Notes: generated by a model not told the origin, from the sequence alone. A DNA stretch of 17,913 nt from an uncultured Pseudoxanthomonas sp. (GCF_946886695.1 NZ_CAMPJD010000064.1:1-17913), one strand, 5' to 3'. Shown: positions 1-8,914, counted from the first letter of the stretch. Numbers and translations are program-made.

Positions 1-1158
1 TTCACCGCGCCGCGCGCCGAGAACCGGCGCAGCTGGCTGTACCGCATCCGCCCGGCGGCGATGCACGGTCCGTTCGCGCCGTATGCGCAACACCGCCTGC
101 ACAGCGACTTCAGTGCCGGGCCGGTGTCGCCGGACCAGATGCGCTGGTCGCCGCTGCCGATGCCGGACACCCCGACCGATTTCGTCGATGGCCTGTACAC
201 GATGGCCGGCAACGGGTCGCCGGACGCGATGCATGGCGTCGGTATCCACCTGTACGTCGCCAACCGGTCGATGCAGGGCCGCTATTTCTACGATGCGGAC
301 GGGGAGCTGCTGATCGTCCCGCAGCAGGGCAGCCTGCGCATTGCCACCGAGTTCGGCGTGATCGAGGTCGAACCGCAGCAGATCGCGGTGATCCCGCGCG
401 GCGTGCGCTTCCTCGTTGAATTGCCCGATGGCGAGGCGCGCGGCTACGTGTGCGAGAACTTCGGCGCCGCGCTGCGCCTGCCCGACCTGGGTCCGATCGG
501 TTCCAACGGGTTGGCCAATCCGCGCGATTTCGAGGCGCCGGTGGCGGCGTACGAAGATGTCGAGGGCGAGTTCGAGCTCATCGCCAAGTTCCAGGGCCAC
601 CTGTGGCGTGCGGACATCGGCCACTCGCCGCTGGACGTGGTCGGCTGGCATGGCAACTACGCGCCGTACCGCTACGACCTGCGCCGCTTCAACACCATCG
701 GTTCGATCAGCTACGACCATCCGGACCCGTCGATCTTCCTGGTGCTGACCTCGCCGAGCGATACGCCGGGTGTGGGCAACATGGATTTCGTGATCTTCCC
801 GCCGCGCTGGCTGGTGGCGCAGGACACGTTCCGTCCGCCGTGGTTCCACCGCAACATCGCCAGTGAGTTCATGGGCTTGATCCATGGCGTGTACGACGCC
901 AAGGCCGAAGGCTTTGCGCCGGGGGGCGCGTCGCTGCACAACTGCATGACGGGCCACGGGCCGGATGCGGCGACGTTCGAGAAGGCGTCGAACGCGGACT
1001 TGTCGAAGCCGGATGTCATCACCGGCACGATGGCCTTCATGTTCGAGACGCGCGCGGTGATCCGTCCCACGCGGCAGGCGGTCGAAGCCGCGCACCGCCA
1101 GCGCGACTACCAGGCGTGCTGGGCCGGCCTGCGCAAGCATTTCGCGCCGAAGGGTTGA
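1..1158 (+). CDS. hmgA: Homogentisate 1,2-dioxygenase, 3' part (5' end outside window)
   Basis: The reading frame is open from base 1, so the first 20 codons ([20 protein letters not shown]) belong to the protein and the ATG at 61 is internal. 385 codons are visible; the family is usually about 430-445 residues, so roughly 50 N-terminal residues are missing. The enzyme opens the ring of homogentisate to maleylacetoacetate in cytosolic tyrosine/phenylalanine degradation, using Fe(II). The iron ligands are recognisable: His at window codon 283 (WFHRN), Glu at 289 (SEFMG) and His at 319 (TGHGPD). Their spacing of 6 and 30 residues is the same as His335, Glu341 and His371 of the human enzyme. The gene ends 7 bases before a convergent minus-strand gene. 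No terminator is obvious between them. Confidence 0.97.
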   Translation, partial: FTAPRAENRRSWLYRIRPAAMHGPFAPYAQHRLHSDFSAGPVSPDQMRWSPLPMPDTPTDFVDGLYTMAGNGSPDAMHGVGIHLYVANRSMQGRYFYDADGELLIVPQQGSLRIATEFGVIEVEPQQIAVIPRGVRFLVELPDGEARGYVCENFGAALRLPDLGPIGSNGLANPRDFEAPVAAYEDVEGEFELIAKFQGHLWRADIGHSPLDVVGWHGNYAPYRYDLRRFNTIGSISYDHPDPSIFLVLTSPSDTPGVGNMDFVIFPPRWLVAQDTFRPPWFHRNIASEFMGLIHGVYDAKAEGFAPGGASLHNCMTGHGPDAATFEKASNADLSKPDVITGTMAFMFETRAVIRPTRQAVEAAHRQRDYQACWAGLRKHFAPKG

Positions 1159-1165
1159 GGCGCGC

Positions 1166-1696
1166 TCAGGTAGCCGCGCTTTCCGCCTGTGTGTCGGACA
1201 GGCGCTGTGCGGCTTCGTGCGGCAGGGCCTCCAGCAGACGTTCGCGGATGCGGCCCGCAAGTGTCGTCGCCATGCGCGCTTCGAGGAACCGCAATGCGTC
1301 GGCCAATGCTTCCAGCATCGCGTCATCGTCCAGTCTCGCCAGCAGGCGTTCGCGGTGGTGGCGTGCGCCGTCGTCGCGCTGCAGCTCCAGCATGCCGGAC
1401 AGGTAGACCTTGGCCGCGACCAGTGATCGGCGTGGTCCGGCCGGAGTGGGGGTGGTCGGAAAGCGGGTCGTGCCTGCCGTGGCCATGGGCATCGTCGTCG
1501 TGTCCGCGGCCGTCAGGTAGCCCGCCTGCACGAGGCGATGTACCAGCAGGGGCGCATCCTGGCCCAGCAGGCGCACCAGTTCGGCCAGGTCGCGCTGTCC
1601 ATCGCAGAGGATCAGCGCACGCCGCTCGCGCATGCCGAGTGTGCCCGTGTGGGCCTGCAACGTCTGGCGGGCGAGGTCGGTCTTGGTCGGGCGCAT
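1166..1696 (-). CDS. Conserved-looking hypothetical protein, 176 aa
   Basis: I do not recognise this protein and assign no function. It is predicted soluble, with no signal peptide or membrane segment. Residues about 20-65 (MRERRALILCDGQRDLAELV, then LVHRLVQAGYLT) look like a small helical, possibly winged-helix-type module. A Thr/Pro/Ala-rich linker follows at about 66-90, then a charged helical C-terminal half (about 92-170) rich in Arg, Leu, Asp and Ala. The ATG at 1696 has no strong Shine-Dalgarno, so the start is uncertain. The frame is accepted over plus-strand overlaps because it has sensible residue composition and fits neatly between hmgA (convergent, 7-base gap) and the divergent lipoprotein gene. 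The alternative is a non-coding frame in GC-rich DNA, which I think less likely. Confidence 0.72.
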   Translation of the reverse strand: MRPTKTDLARQTLQAHTGTLGMRERRALILCDGQRDLAELVRLLGQDAPLLVHRLVQAGYLTAADTTTMPMATAGTTRFPTTPTPAGPRRSLVAAKVYLSGMLELQRDDGARHHRERLLARLDDDAMLEALADALRFLEARMATTLAGRIRERLLEALPHEAAQRLSDTQAESAAT

Positions 1697-1821
1697 GGCG
1701 AGTGGAGAGGGAACCCGCGCGCAGGCTAGTCGTGCGCGATGAAGTGCCGATGACAGTCGTGCGTTCGCGGCGACTTAACGCGATGACGCTAGTCTGGAAG
1801 TTTGCGCACTGGAGAGAGCCG

Positions 1822-2445
1822 ATGAAGTCGTTGTTGTCGATCGTGATGGCGGTCACCCTGTTGTCCGCGTGCCAGCGCCCGGAGGCGCCAGCCTCCGCCG
1901 AGGCCGGACCGACCACGACGGCGACCAGCACGCCAATGGCTGATGCGCCAGCACCTGTTCCTGCGGTGGACGACACGGCGGCACCGGCCGGTCCGGTCAG
2001 CCAGGCCAGCTTCCTCGGCTATGGCGACATGAAGCTCGGCAGCACCGTCGATGAGGCACGCACCGCGTGGGGCGGTGAGCTCAACGGCGCACCGATGGAG
2101 GGCACGACCTGCCACTACTTGTGGCCGAAGTGGATCACGCGGCCCGCCGACTTCGCCTTCATGATGGAAGAAGGCAAATTCGTGCGATACGACGTCGGCA
2201 CCGACAAGGAAACTGCGCCCGGTGGTGGCAAGGTCGGCATGGGCGTCGACGAGCTGCAGAAGCTGTACGGCGGTGCGCTGAAGGCGTCGCCGCACAAGTA
2301 CATGCAGGGCGGCCAGTACCTAGCGATGGACGCCGGTGACGTGGCGCCGACCCGGCTGGTGTTCGAGGCGGATGCCGCGGGCAAGGTCACCGCCTGGCGC
2401 GTGGGCCTGTCGCCGCAGGTCGATTACGTGGAAGGCTGCTCCTGA
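1822..2445 (+). CDS. Putative outer-membrane or periplasmic lipoprotein, 207 aa
   Basis: The start at 1822 is chosen because GGAGAGAG at 1811-1818 is well placed, and because translation from here begins with a lipoprotein signal: MKSLLSIVMAVTLLSAC, with lipobox LSAC and lipidated Cys17. The in-frame extension upstream to 1189 is antisense to the neighbouring gene and is rejected. After Cys17 comes an Ala/Pro/Thr-rich linker to about residue 62. A compact domain follows, with GYGDMKLGSTVDEARTAWGG and two further Cys (in TTCHYLW and the C-terminal EGCS) that could form a disulfide. The 'KLGSTVDEAR..WG' pattern resembles small periplasmic domains that start with a 'G.S..EV...WG'-like turn, but I cannot name the family. 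No function is assigned. It lies divergent from the 1166-1696 gene and 91 bases before the exchanger gene. Confidence 0.85.
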   Translation: MKSLLSIVMAVTLLSACQRPEAPASAEAGPTTTATSTPMADAPAPVPAVDDTAAPAGPVSQASFLGYGDMKLGSTVDEARTAWGGELNGAPMEGTTCHYLWPKWITRPADFAFMMEEGKFVRYDVGTDKETAPGGGKVGMGVDELQKLYGGALKASPHKYMQGGQYLAMDAGDVAPTRLVFEADAAGKVTAWRVGLSPQVDYVEGCS

Positions 2446-2463
2446 GTCAGCGCGTCCACCGGC

Positions 2464-2486
2464 GGCAGGCCGTGGCTGGCCCTGCC
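2464..2486 (+). other. Bulged hairpin after the lipoprotein gene
   Basis: GGCAGGCC (2464-2471) can pair with GGCCCTGCC (2478-2486) with one bulged C and a 6-base loop. It starts 19 bases after the lipoprotein stop. There is no T-tract, so it could be a weak terminator or a Rho-associated 3' end, but the sequence alone does not prove this. Confidence 0.3.
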
Positions 2487-2500
2487 GTCGCGGGCAGGCA

Positions 2501-2506
2501 TAGAAT
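2501..2506 (+). promoter_or_regulatory. Possible -10 element (TAGAAT) for the exchanger gene
   Basis: TAGAAT matches the sigma-70 -10 consensus at 5 of 6 positions and lies 31 bases before the ATG at 2537. No good TTGACA-like -35 sits at 16-18 bases upstream; the best is TGGCCC at 2477-2482. The call rests on the -10 alone. Confidence 0.4.
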
Positions 2507-2536
2507 CGCCGGACACCACACGGGAAGGGGACGGCG

Positions 2537-3487
2537 ATGATGGAAGCCTGGGGATACTTCGCGCTGGGGCTGGTGTTGCTTGCGCTCGGCGGCGATTCGA
2601 TCGTCAAGGGCGCATCGGGTCTGGCGCAGCGCTTCGGCGCGTCCCCCTTTGTTGCCGGTCTGTTGCTGATTGCCTTCGGCACGTCGCTGCCGGAACTGGC
2701 GGTCAACGCGCGTGCCGTGTGGGTGGGTGCGCAGGAACTCGCGCTCGGCAACGCGGTGGGCAGCAATATCGTCAACCTGGGCCTGACGCTGGGTGTCGCG
2801 GCGCTGGTCGCGCCGATCGTGGTCCGGATGCGCATGCTCTCTCCGCTGCTGGTGCTGCTGGGGCTGGCCTCGCTGGCGCTGATCGTGTTCGGCCTGGATG
2901 GCGTGGTCAGCCGGGTGGAGGGCATGGTGCTGCTGCTGGGCTTCGCCGCCGTACTGGCGTTCCTGCTGGCGCGTGCGTCGCGCGAGGATGCGCGGGTGCG
3001 TACCGACGTGGAGACGTTCGCCGTCACGCACACCGTGCTCTGGATGAATCTGCTGCGCTTCGCGGTGGCCGCCGCGCTGCTGTACTACGGGGCCCGCTTC
3101 GTGCTGCAGGGAGCACCGATGATCGGTGCGCAGTGGGGTCTTTCGCCGTTGCTGACGGGCCTGCTGCCCGTGGCGATCGGCACAGCGCTGCCGGAAGTCG
3201 CAGCCGCCGTGATGGCCGCCAGACGAGGCCAGGGCGACATGGTGGCCGGCCACGTCATCGGCTCCAGCCTGTTCAATCTTCTGGTCGTGGTCGGCGGCAT
3301 GGCGGCGTTCCGTCCGACGCCCCTGCCCGCGTCGTTCGTACGGCTTGAACTGCCGGCGGCCATCGCGTTCGTGCTGGTGCTGTACCCGATGTTGCGCGGG
3401 GACCTGCGCATCAGCCGCCTTGAGGGCGGGCTGATGCTCGCCGCGTTCGTGGGTTGGGTGGTGCTGGAAGTCGCGCTGCTCGCCTGA
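2537..3487 (+). CDS. Calcium/sodium antiporter of the CaCA family (YrbG-like), 316 aa
   Basis: An integral inner-membrane cation exchanger, expected to swap Ca2+ for Na+ or H+. It shows the duplicated alpha-repeat architecture of the family. Repeat 1 has GTSLPELAVN (Gly48, Glu53) followed by GNAVGSNIVN. Repeat 2 has GTALPEVAAAV (Glu220) followed by GHVIGSSLFN. The two acidic residues correspond to the ion-binding glutamates of characterised family members. About ten hydrophobic segments are visible, with a charged mid-loop (about residues 151-162, RASREDARVRTD). The length matches E. coli YrbG (about 325). Two tandem start codons, 2537 and 2540, are both served by GGGAAGGGG at 2522-2530, so the N-terminus is ambiguous by one residue. 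The gene precedes the Mrp antiporter operon by about 90 bases, giving an ion-transport neighbourhood; a shared transcript is possible but not shown. True ion specificity cannot be read from sequence. Confidence 0.93.
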   Translation: MMEAWGYFALGLVLLALGGDSIVKGASGLAQRFGASPFVAGLLLIAFGTSLPELAVNARAVWVGAQELALGNAVGSNIVNLGLTLGVAALVAPIVVRMRMLSPLLVLLGLASLALIVFGLDGVVSRVEGMVLLLGFAAVLAFLLARASREDARVRTDVETFAVTHTVLWMNLLRFAVAAALLYYGARFVLQGAPMIGAQWGLSPLLTGLLPVAIGTALPEVAAAVMAARRGQGDMVAGHVIGSSLFNLLVVVGGMAAFRPTPLPASFVRLELPAAIAFVLVLYPMLRGDLRISRLEGGLMLAAFVGWVVLEVALLA

Positions 3488-3524
3488 TCTGAACGCAGGC
3501 TCAGGCAGACGTGAACGGGTTTGT

Positions 3525-3530
3525 TAAACT
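3525..3530 (+). promoter_or_regulatory. Possible -10 element (TAAACT) of the Mrp operon
   Basis: TAAACT lies 48 bases before the ATG at 3579, in the 91-base gap after the exchanger gene. The hexamer at 17-base spacing (CAGGCA, 3502-3507) matches the -35 consensus at only three positions. This is a weak prediction based on the -10 and its position ahead of a seven-gene block. Confidence 0.33.
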
Positions 3531-3578
3531 CGGGCGATTGCTCGCGAATGACGCATTCCCTGCAACGCAAGGCGGTTG

Positions 3579-6410
3579 ATGATCCCTTTCCTCGAAATCC
3601 TGCTGGCGCTGCCCTTCGTGCTGGCGCTGGTGGTGGCGCTGGCGCGCGGCCTCCCGCGCGGCGCGACGGCATGGTTGGCCGGGCTGGCGCCGCTGCTGGG
3701 CCTGGTGCTGCTGGCGTGGATGACGCCGAGCGTCCTGCAGGGCTGGAACGTGCGCGCCGACTACGCATGGATTCCACAGATCGGCATGTCCTTCACCCTG
3801 CGCCTGGACGGTCTGGCGTGGATGTTCGCGGGCCTGGTGCTGGCGATCGGGGCGCTGGTGGTGATGTACGCGCACTACTACCTCAGCGCGAAGGACAGCG
3901 CGCCGCGCTTCTTCGCGTGCCTGCTGCTGTTCATGGGCTCGATGCTGGGGGTGGTGCTGGCAGGCAACCTGTTGCTGCTGGTGGTGTTCTGGGAACTGAC
4001 CAGCATCAGTTCGTTCCTGCTGATCGGGTTCTGGTCGCATCGCCAGGATGCGCGGGAAGGCGCGCGCATGGCGCTGGCGATCACCGGTGCCGGCGGACTC
4101 GCGCTGCTCGGCGGCGTGCTGCTGATCGGGCGTATCGTCGGCAGCCACGACCTGGACGTGGTGCTCGCCTCGGGTGACCTGATCCGCGCCAGCGGGCTCT
4201 ATCCGTGGGCGCTGGCGCTGGTGCTGGCGGGGGTGTTCACCAAGAGCGCGCAGTTCCCGCTGCATTTCTGGCTGCCTCACGCGATGGCGGCGCCCACGCC
4301 CGTGTCGGCCTACCTGCATTCGGCGACGATGGTGAAGGCCGGTGTGTTCCTGCTGGCGCGCCTGCATCCCGCGCTTGCGGGCACCGACCTGTTCTTCTAC
4401 GTGGTGACCAGCGTCGGCGCGCTGACGCTGCTGATCGGCGCGTGGTGCGCCATCTTCCAGCACGATCTGAAGGGCCTGCTGGCGTATTCCACCATCTCGC
4501 ACCTCGGCCTGATCACGCTGCTGTTCGGCATCTCCACGCCGATGGCGGTGGTGGCCGGCGTGTTCCACATCCTCAACCACGCCACGTTCAAGGCCTCGCT
4601 GTTCATGGCGGCGGGCATCATCGACCACGAGACCGGCACGCGCGACATGCGGCGGCTGGGCAACCTGAGGCGCTACCTGCCATGGACGAGCGCACTGGCG
4701 ATCATCGCCTCGCTGGCCATGGCGGGCATTCCGCTGCTCAATGGCTTCCTGTCGAAGGAAATGTTCTTTGCCGAAGCGCTGGACATCGGCGGCCATCGCG
4801 CGATGCGCGACATCATCACCGTGGCGGCACTGCTGTATGGCGTGTTCGGTGTGGCCTACAGCCTGCGCTTTGTCTACGAGACGTTCTTCGGGGAAGGCCC
4901 GCGCGCGCTGGATGTCACCCCGCACGAGCCCCCGCGCTGGATGAAGATCCCGGTGGAAGTGCTGGTGGTGCTGTGCGTGGCGGTGGGCGTGGTCCCGGCC
5001 TGGACCATCGCGCCCGTGCTGCACGCCGGTGCCGGCGCGATCCTCGGTGACGCGATGCCCGAGTACAGCCTGGCGGTCTGGCACGGCATCAACAGGCCTT
5101 TGCTGATGAGCCTGGCTGGCATCGCCGGCGGCATCGCCCTGTACTTCGGGTTGCGGCGCCTGTTCGACCTGCACGCCATCGTGCGGCGGTCACTGGGACG
5201 CAGTGTGTTCCGCTGGAACATGGAAGCCCTGTACGGCCTGGCCGGTCGCTTCACCGACCGGATTGCCAACGGCAGCCTGCAGCGCAGCCTGTTGTTCCTG
5301 CTTCTGGCCGCCATCGCGGCGGGCGCGGCGCCGTTCGTGGGCGGCGACGCGGCACCCCTGCAGTGGCACGGTTCACAGCCCATGCCGCTGCTGGGCTGGC
5401 TGTTGTGGCTGGTGCTGGTGGCCTGCGCGGTGTGGACGATCCGGCTGTACCGGCAACGGCTGCTGGCGGTCGTCGTGCTGGGCGGCGCGGGCCTGATGGT
5501 CAGCCTGGCGTTCGTGTTCCTGTCCGCGCCAGATCTGGCGTTGACCCAGCTGATGGTGGAAATGGTCAGCCTGGTCCTGCTGTTGCTGGGCCTGCACTAC
5601 CTGCCGCCGCGCTCGCCGCCCGAGCGCACGCCGCGCCGCCGCGTGCGCGACATTGCCGTGGCGCTCGCGGCGGGCATGGGCACCGGTGTGCTGTCCTATC
5701 TCGTGATGACCCGGCCGGGCGACACGATCAGCGGCGAACTGCTGGCGCGTTCGTTGCCCGAGGCCTATGGCAGCAACGTGGTGAACGTGATCCTGGTGGA
5801 CTTCCGCGGCTTTGATACGTTCGGCGAGATCACGGTGTTCGGCATCGCGGCGTTGATCGTGCATGCGCTGCTGCGCCGCGCGCGGATGGCGCCGGAGAAG
5901 ATCATGTCGGGACCGCCGATCACGTTGCCGGTGCCTGCCGACCTGGCGCAGATCATGTTCCCGCTGACGTTGACGGTGTCTGTCTTCCTGTTCCTGCGCG
6001 GACATAACGCGCCGGGTGGCGGCTTCATCGCTGGCCTGGTGCTGGCGGTACCGCTGCTGGTGCAGTACGTCATCCAGGGTGCGGCCTCGGTGGAGTCGCG
6101 CTTCGGCTTCGACTATGTCCGTTGCATCGGCGTGGGCTTGCTCGTCGCCGGCGTGAGCGGCGTGGCGTCGATGGGCTTCGGCGTGCCGTTCCTGACCAGT
6201 GGCCACCTGGACCTCGACCTGCCGGTCATCGGCAAGGTGCCGCTGGCCAGCGCGATCGGTTTCGATACCGGCGTCTATCTTGTGGTGTTCGGTGGCGCGA
6301 TGCTCATCCTGTCGATGATGGGCACCATCAAGCCGTCGCGCACGCGCGTGTCGCACCTGGGCGTGATGGAACCGGGTGAGCGCTCCACCCGCACGGGGGA
6401 GCTGCGCTGA
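3579..6410 (+). CDS. mrpA: Mrp/Pha/Mnh Na+(K+)/H+ antiporter subunit A fused to subunit B, 943 aa
   Basis: The largest subunit of a multisubunit cation/proton antiporter, related to the proton-pumping subunits of respiratory complex I. Domains in order: an NuoL-like antiporter core (about 1-450); a DUF4040/MbhD-like segment (about 628-676, with FLSAPDLALTQLMVEM); an MbhE-like segment (about 736-766, with LVDFRGFDTFGEITV); and a complete MnhB-like domain (about 776-943, with RGHNAPGGGFIAGL). Key charged membrane residues are present: Glu139 in FWELTSISSF and Lys222 in FTKSAQFPLHFWLP, matching Glu140 and Lys223 of Bacillus MrpA, plus the Lys in MVKAGVF. ATG 3579 is preferred over the adjacent TTG 3576 because AAGG at 3569-3572 is better spaced. 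No separate subunit B gene exists, as expected for the fused 'PhaAB' type known in alpha- and gammaproteobacteria. First gene of the operon; also called phaAB, shaAB or mnhA. Confidence 0.96.
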   Translation: MIPFLEILLALPFVLALVVALARGLPRGATAWLAGLAPLLGLVLLAWMTPSVLQGWNVRADYAWIPQIGMSFTLRLDGLAWMFAGLVLAIGALVVMYAHYYLSAKDSAPRFFACLLLFMGSMLGVVLAGNLLLLVVFWELTSISSFLLIGFWSHRQDAREGARMALAITGAGGLALLGGVLLIGRIVGSHDLDVVLASGDLIRASGLYPWALALVLAGVFTKSAQFPLHFWLPHAMAAPTPVSAYLHSATMVKAGVFLLARLHPALAGTDLFFYVVTSVGALTLLIGAWCAIFQHDLKGLLAYSTISHLGLITLLFGISTPMAVVAGVFHILNHATFKASLFMAAGIIDHETGTRDMRRLGNLRRYLPWTSALAIIASLAMAGIPLLNGFLSKEMFFAEALDIGGHRAMRDIITVAALLYGVFGVAYSLRFVYETFFGEGPRALDVTPHEPPRWMKIPVEVLVVLCVAVGVVPAWTIAPVLHAGAGAILGDAMPEYSLAVWHGINRPLLMSLAGIAGGIALYFGLRRLFDLHAIVRRSLGRSVFRWNMEALYGLAGRFTDRIANGSLQRSLLFLLLAAIAAGAAPFVGGDAAPLQWHGSQPMPLLGWLLWLVLVACAVWTIRLYRQRLLAVVVLGGAGLMVSLAFVFLSAPDLALTQLMVEMVSLVLLLLGLHYLPPRSPPERTPRRRVRDIAVALAAGMGTGVLSYLVMTRPGDTISGELLARSLPEAYGSNVVNVILVDFRGFDTFGEITVFGIAALIVHALLRRARMAPEKIMSGPPITLPVPADLAQIMFPLTLTVSVFLFLRGHNAPGGGFIAGLVLAVPLLVQYVIQGAASVESRFGFDYVRCIGVGLLVAGVSGVASMGFGVPFLTSGHLDLDLPVIGKVPLASAIGFDTGVYLVVFGGAMLILSMMGTIKPSRTRVSHLGVMEPGERSTRTGELR

Positions 6411-6426
6411 TGGGAGGTGCACGGTA

Positions 6427-6849
6427 ATGGAGCTGGCCATGGCAAGCGCGATCGGCATCCTCACCGCCGCGGGTGTGTACCTGCTGCTGCGGGCGCGCAG
6501 TTTCGACGTCATCCTCGGGCTGACGCTGCTGTCGTACGCGACCAACCTGCTGATCTTCGCCGGCGGGCGGCTGGTGCCCGGCAAGCCGGCGGTGTTGCGC
6601 GACGGCGTGGCGCCGACGCTGGCGAACTACACCGATCCGCTGCCGCAGGCGCTGGTGTTGACGGCCATCGTGATCGCCTTCGCGATGACAGCGGTGACCG
6701 TGGTGCTGGCGATCCGCAGCCGCGGCGACAACGACAGCGACCACGTGGATGGCCGCAAGGCCGAGCACGAATTCCTCGCCAGCGAACAGCGGCGGCATGA
6801 AGAAGCCCGCGTAGCCGCCAAGGCCGACGAGGCGGAGCCGCGCGCATGA
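6427..6849 (+). CDS. mrpC: Mrp antiporter subunit C (NuoK-like), 140 aa
   Basis: A small NuoK homologue and part of the membrane complex. The start at 6427 is chosen over the upstream in-frame extension because GGGAGG at 6412-6417 sits 9 bases ahead and the preceding subunit ends at 6410. Three hydrophobic helices are visible at about 5-22, 28-47 and 75-97. The family hallmark is DPLPQALVLTAIVIAFAMTA (about 69-88). GLTLLSYATNLLIF forms the second helix. After about residue 100 there is a 40-residue, strongly charged, non-membrane tail (beginning RSRGDNDSDHVDGRKAEHEF) that probably lies in the cytoplasm. The stop codon overlaps the start of subunit D by 4 bases (ATGA), implying translational coupling. 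Also called phaC or mnhC in this context; it is unrelated to polyhydroxyalkanoate synthase PhaC. Confidence 0.95.
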   Translation: MELAMASAIGILTAAGVYLLLRARSFDVILGLTLLSYATNLLIFAGGRLVPGKPAVLRDGVAPTLANYTDPLPQALVLTAIVIAFAMTAVTVVLAIRSRGDNDSDHVDGRKAEHEFLASEQRRHEEARVAAKADEAEPRA

Positions 6850-8411
6850 ACCACCTGCCGGTACTGCCGATCCTGATCCCGCTGTTCGCCGCTTCGATAG
6901 TATTGTTCTTCGAACACCGTCGATTCGGCATGGTGCCGCAGCGCATCGTCGCGTGGACCTCGATCGCGGCGATGCTGAGCGTGGCCTGCATGCTGCTCGC
7001 CCCGGCTGCATCCGGCGAGGTCTCGGTCTACCTGCTCGGCGACTGGCCCGCACGCCTGGGCATCGTGCTGATGGTGGATCGCCTGTCGGCGCTGATGCTG
7101 CTGGTCGGGCTGCTGCTCGCGGCCGCCTGCCTGCTGCACGCCTGCGCCGGCTGGGACCGGCGCGCACCGCATTTCCATGCGTTCTTCCAGTTCCAGCTGA
7201 TGGGCTTGAACGGTGCCTTCCTGACCGGCGACATCTTCAACCTGTTCGTGTTCTTCGAAGTGCTGCTGATCTCGTCCTACGGCCTGATGCTCAGCGGCGG
7301 GCGTGGCGAGCGCATGCGTGCGGGCCTGCATTACGTCAGCTTCAACATCGCGGCATCGACGCTGTTCCTGATAGCGCTCGGCCTGCTGTACGGCCTGCTC
7401 GGCTCGTTGAACATGGCCGAGATATCAGTGCGCGTGGCGCAGCTGCCACCAGGCGACGTTGCCCTGGTGCAGGCGGCGGCGGGCCTGTTGTTCGTGGTGT
7501 TCTGCGCGAAAGCCGCGCTGCTGCCGATGTACTTCTGGCTGCCCGATACTTACACGCATGCGCCTGCTGCGGTCGCCGGCCTGTTCGCCATCATGACCAA
7601 AGTGGGGCTTTACGCGGTGCTGCGGCTGGGCACGCTCAGCTTCGGTGCAGCGGGGCCGCTGGACGGGTTCGCATGGCCGGCGCTGCTGGCGCTGGGAGCG
7701 GCCACGCTGGTATTGGCGTCGCTGGGCGTGCTGGCCGCGCAGCGTCTTCGCGCGCTGGCGGCGTACCTGGTGCTCGGTTCGGCGGCGACCCTGTTCGTCG
7801 CGTTCTCGCTGCATTCCGCAGCCACGGTCGGCGCGGGACTGTACTACCTGGTGCACAGCAGTTTCGCCGGTGCGGCGCTGTTCCTGCTTGCCGACCTGAT
7901 CCGCCGCCGCCGCGGCCGCGCCAGCGACCGCAAGGACGTGATCGCCGCGCTGCCGGACAAGACCGTGCCGGGTCTGCTTTTCCTGGTGGCGGCGGTGTCG
8001 CTGGCCGGCCTGCCGCCGTTGTCGGGCTTCATCGGCAAGCTGCTGCTGCTGGAAGCCGTACCGTCGGGGCCGCATACGTTCTGGATCTGGACGCTGGTGC
8101 TGGGCACCAGCTTCATGATGCTGGTCGGTCTGGCACGTGCAGGCACGCGGTTGTTCTGGCGTGTCGAGCCCTGGCCCGATGCCGGGCAGCACACACTGGA
8201 GGCCTACACGCCCGCACACGAGGCGGTGCACGCGCCTTCGCGTCCACTGGAAACGGCGGCCATCGTGCTGCTGCTGGCCTATGGACTGGTGCTGGTGCTG
8301 GCCGCCGCCCCGCTGCTGGACTACACGCGTGCCACGGCGACGCAACTGCAGGCGCCGGCCGATTACGTCGAACACATGCGCGCCGCCACCCCAACCCTGA
8401 GGGAGCCCTGA
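6846..8411 (+). CDS. mrpD: Mrp antiporter subunit D (NuoM/NuoN-like), 521 aa
   Basis: The second large antiporter-like subunit of the Mrp complex, homologous to complex I subunits NuoM and NuoN. About 14 hydrophobic helices span residues 5 to about 505. The conserved proton-path residues are present: Glu138 in FFEVLLISSYG and Lys222 in FCAKAALLPMYFWLPDTYTH, matching Glu137 and Lys219 of Bacillus MrpD. A further Lys lies in IMTKVGLYAVLR, and LPPLSGFIGKLLLLEA is another family signature near residue 390. A hydrophilic stretch at about residues 438-470 (EPWPDAGQHTLEAYTPAHEA) precedes the last helix. The ATG at 6846 overlaps the subunit C stop, and subunit E starts 2 bases after this stop. All are in one transcription unit. 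Confidence 0.96.
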   Translation: MNHLPVLPILIPLFAASIVLFFEHRRFGMVPQRIVAWTSIAAMLSVACMLLAPAASGEVSVYLLGDWPARLGIVLMVDRLSALMLLVGLLLAAACLLHACAGWDRRAPHFHAFFQFQLMGLNGAFLTGDIFNLFVFFEVLLISSYGLMLSGGRGERMRAGLHYVSFNIAASTLFLIALGLLYGLLGSLNMAEISVRVAQLPPGDVALVQAAAGLLFVVFCAKAALLPMYFWLPDTYTHAPAAVAGLFAIMTKVGLYAVLRLGTLSFGAAGPLDGFAWPALLALGAATLVLASLGVLAAQRLRALAAYLVLGSAATLFVAFSLHSAATVGAGLYYLVHSSFAGAALFLLADLIRRRRGRASDRKDVIAALPDKTVPGLLFLVAAVSLAGLPPLSGFIGKLLLLEAVPSGPHTFWIWTLVLGTSFMMLVGLARAGTRLFWRVEPWPDAGQHTLEAYTPAHEAVHAPSRPLETAAIVLLLAYGLVLVLAAAPLLDYTRATATQLQAPADYVEHMRAATPTLREP

Positions 8412-8413
8412 GC

Positions 8414-8914
8414 ATGGTCGCTACATGGCGCAAGCGCTGGTTGCCGTCGTTGCCGCTGAGCGTGACGGTATTCTGCTTCTGGCTGCTGATGAACGACGAG
8501 ATCAGCGCGGGCCAGGTAGTGATGGCGTTGGTGCTGGCACTGCTGATCCCGCCATTCGCGGCACGGCTGGACCGCGAGTTCGCGCGTATCGGCCGGCTGC
8601 GCAGCGTGCCGCGCATGCTCGGTGTGCTGTTGCTGGATATCGTGCAGGCCAACATCACCGTGGCATTGCAGGTGCTGGGTCCGGAGCGGAAGATCCATCC
8701 CGGCTTCATCTGGGTGCCGCTGGATATCGACAACATCCACGGTATCGCGGCGTTGACCAGCATCATCACGCTGACGCCGGGTACGGTGTCGTCTGCGCTG
8801 TCGGAGGATCGCCGCCACCTGCTGGTGCACGTGCTGAACCTGGACGATGCCGACGAAGTTGTCCGGCAGATCAAGAGGCGCTACGAGGCGCCGCTGATGG
8901 AGATATTCCCATGA
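8414..8914 (+). CDS. mrpE: Mrp antiporter subunit E, 166 aa
   Basis: Accessory membrane subunit of the Mrp complex (MnhE/PhaE family). The start at 8414 is supported by GGGAG at 8401-8405 with 8-base spacing and by being 2 bases after the subunit D stop. The long upstream extension in this frame is only antiporter-D DNA read in another frame. N-terminal hydrophobic segments (about 10-50) are followed by a cytoplasmic part with the family signature TLTPGTVSSALSEDRRHLLV (about 118-137). The length is close to Bacillus MrpE (about 158). The last codons overlap the start of subunit F by 4 bases (ATGA). Confidence 0.94.
   Translation: MVATWRKRWLPSLPLSVTVFCFWLLMNDEISAGQVVMALVLALLIPPFAARLDREFARIGRLRSVPRMLGVLLLDIVQANITVALQVLGPERKIHPGFIWVPLDIDNIHGIAALTSIITLTPGTVSSALSEDRRHLLVHVLNLDDADEVVRQIKRRYEAPLMEIFP

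Noticed and set aside
3501..5174. Long minus-strand open frame of 557 codons opposite mrpA
   Set aside because: It is rich in Gln, His and Arg with no recognisable domain. This is the typical mirror of a GC-rich gene with strong third-position bias. The plus strand encodes a clear MrpA.
6953..8413. Plus-strand frame continuing upstream of mrpE through mrpD
   Set aside because: The residues are Arg/Gly/Ala-rich shadow of mrpD. The real mrpE start is 8414, with a Shine-Dalgarno and family N-terminus.
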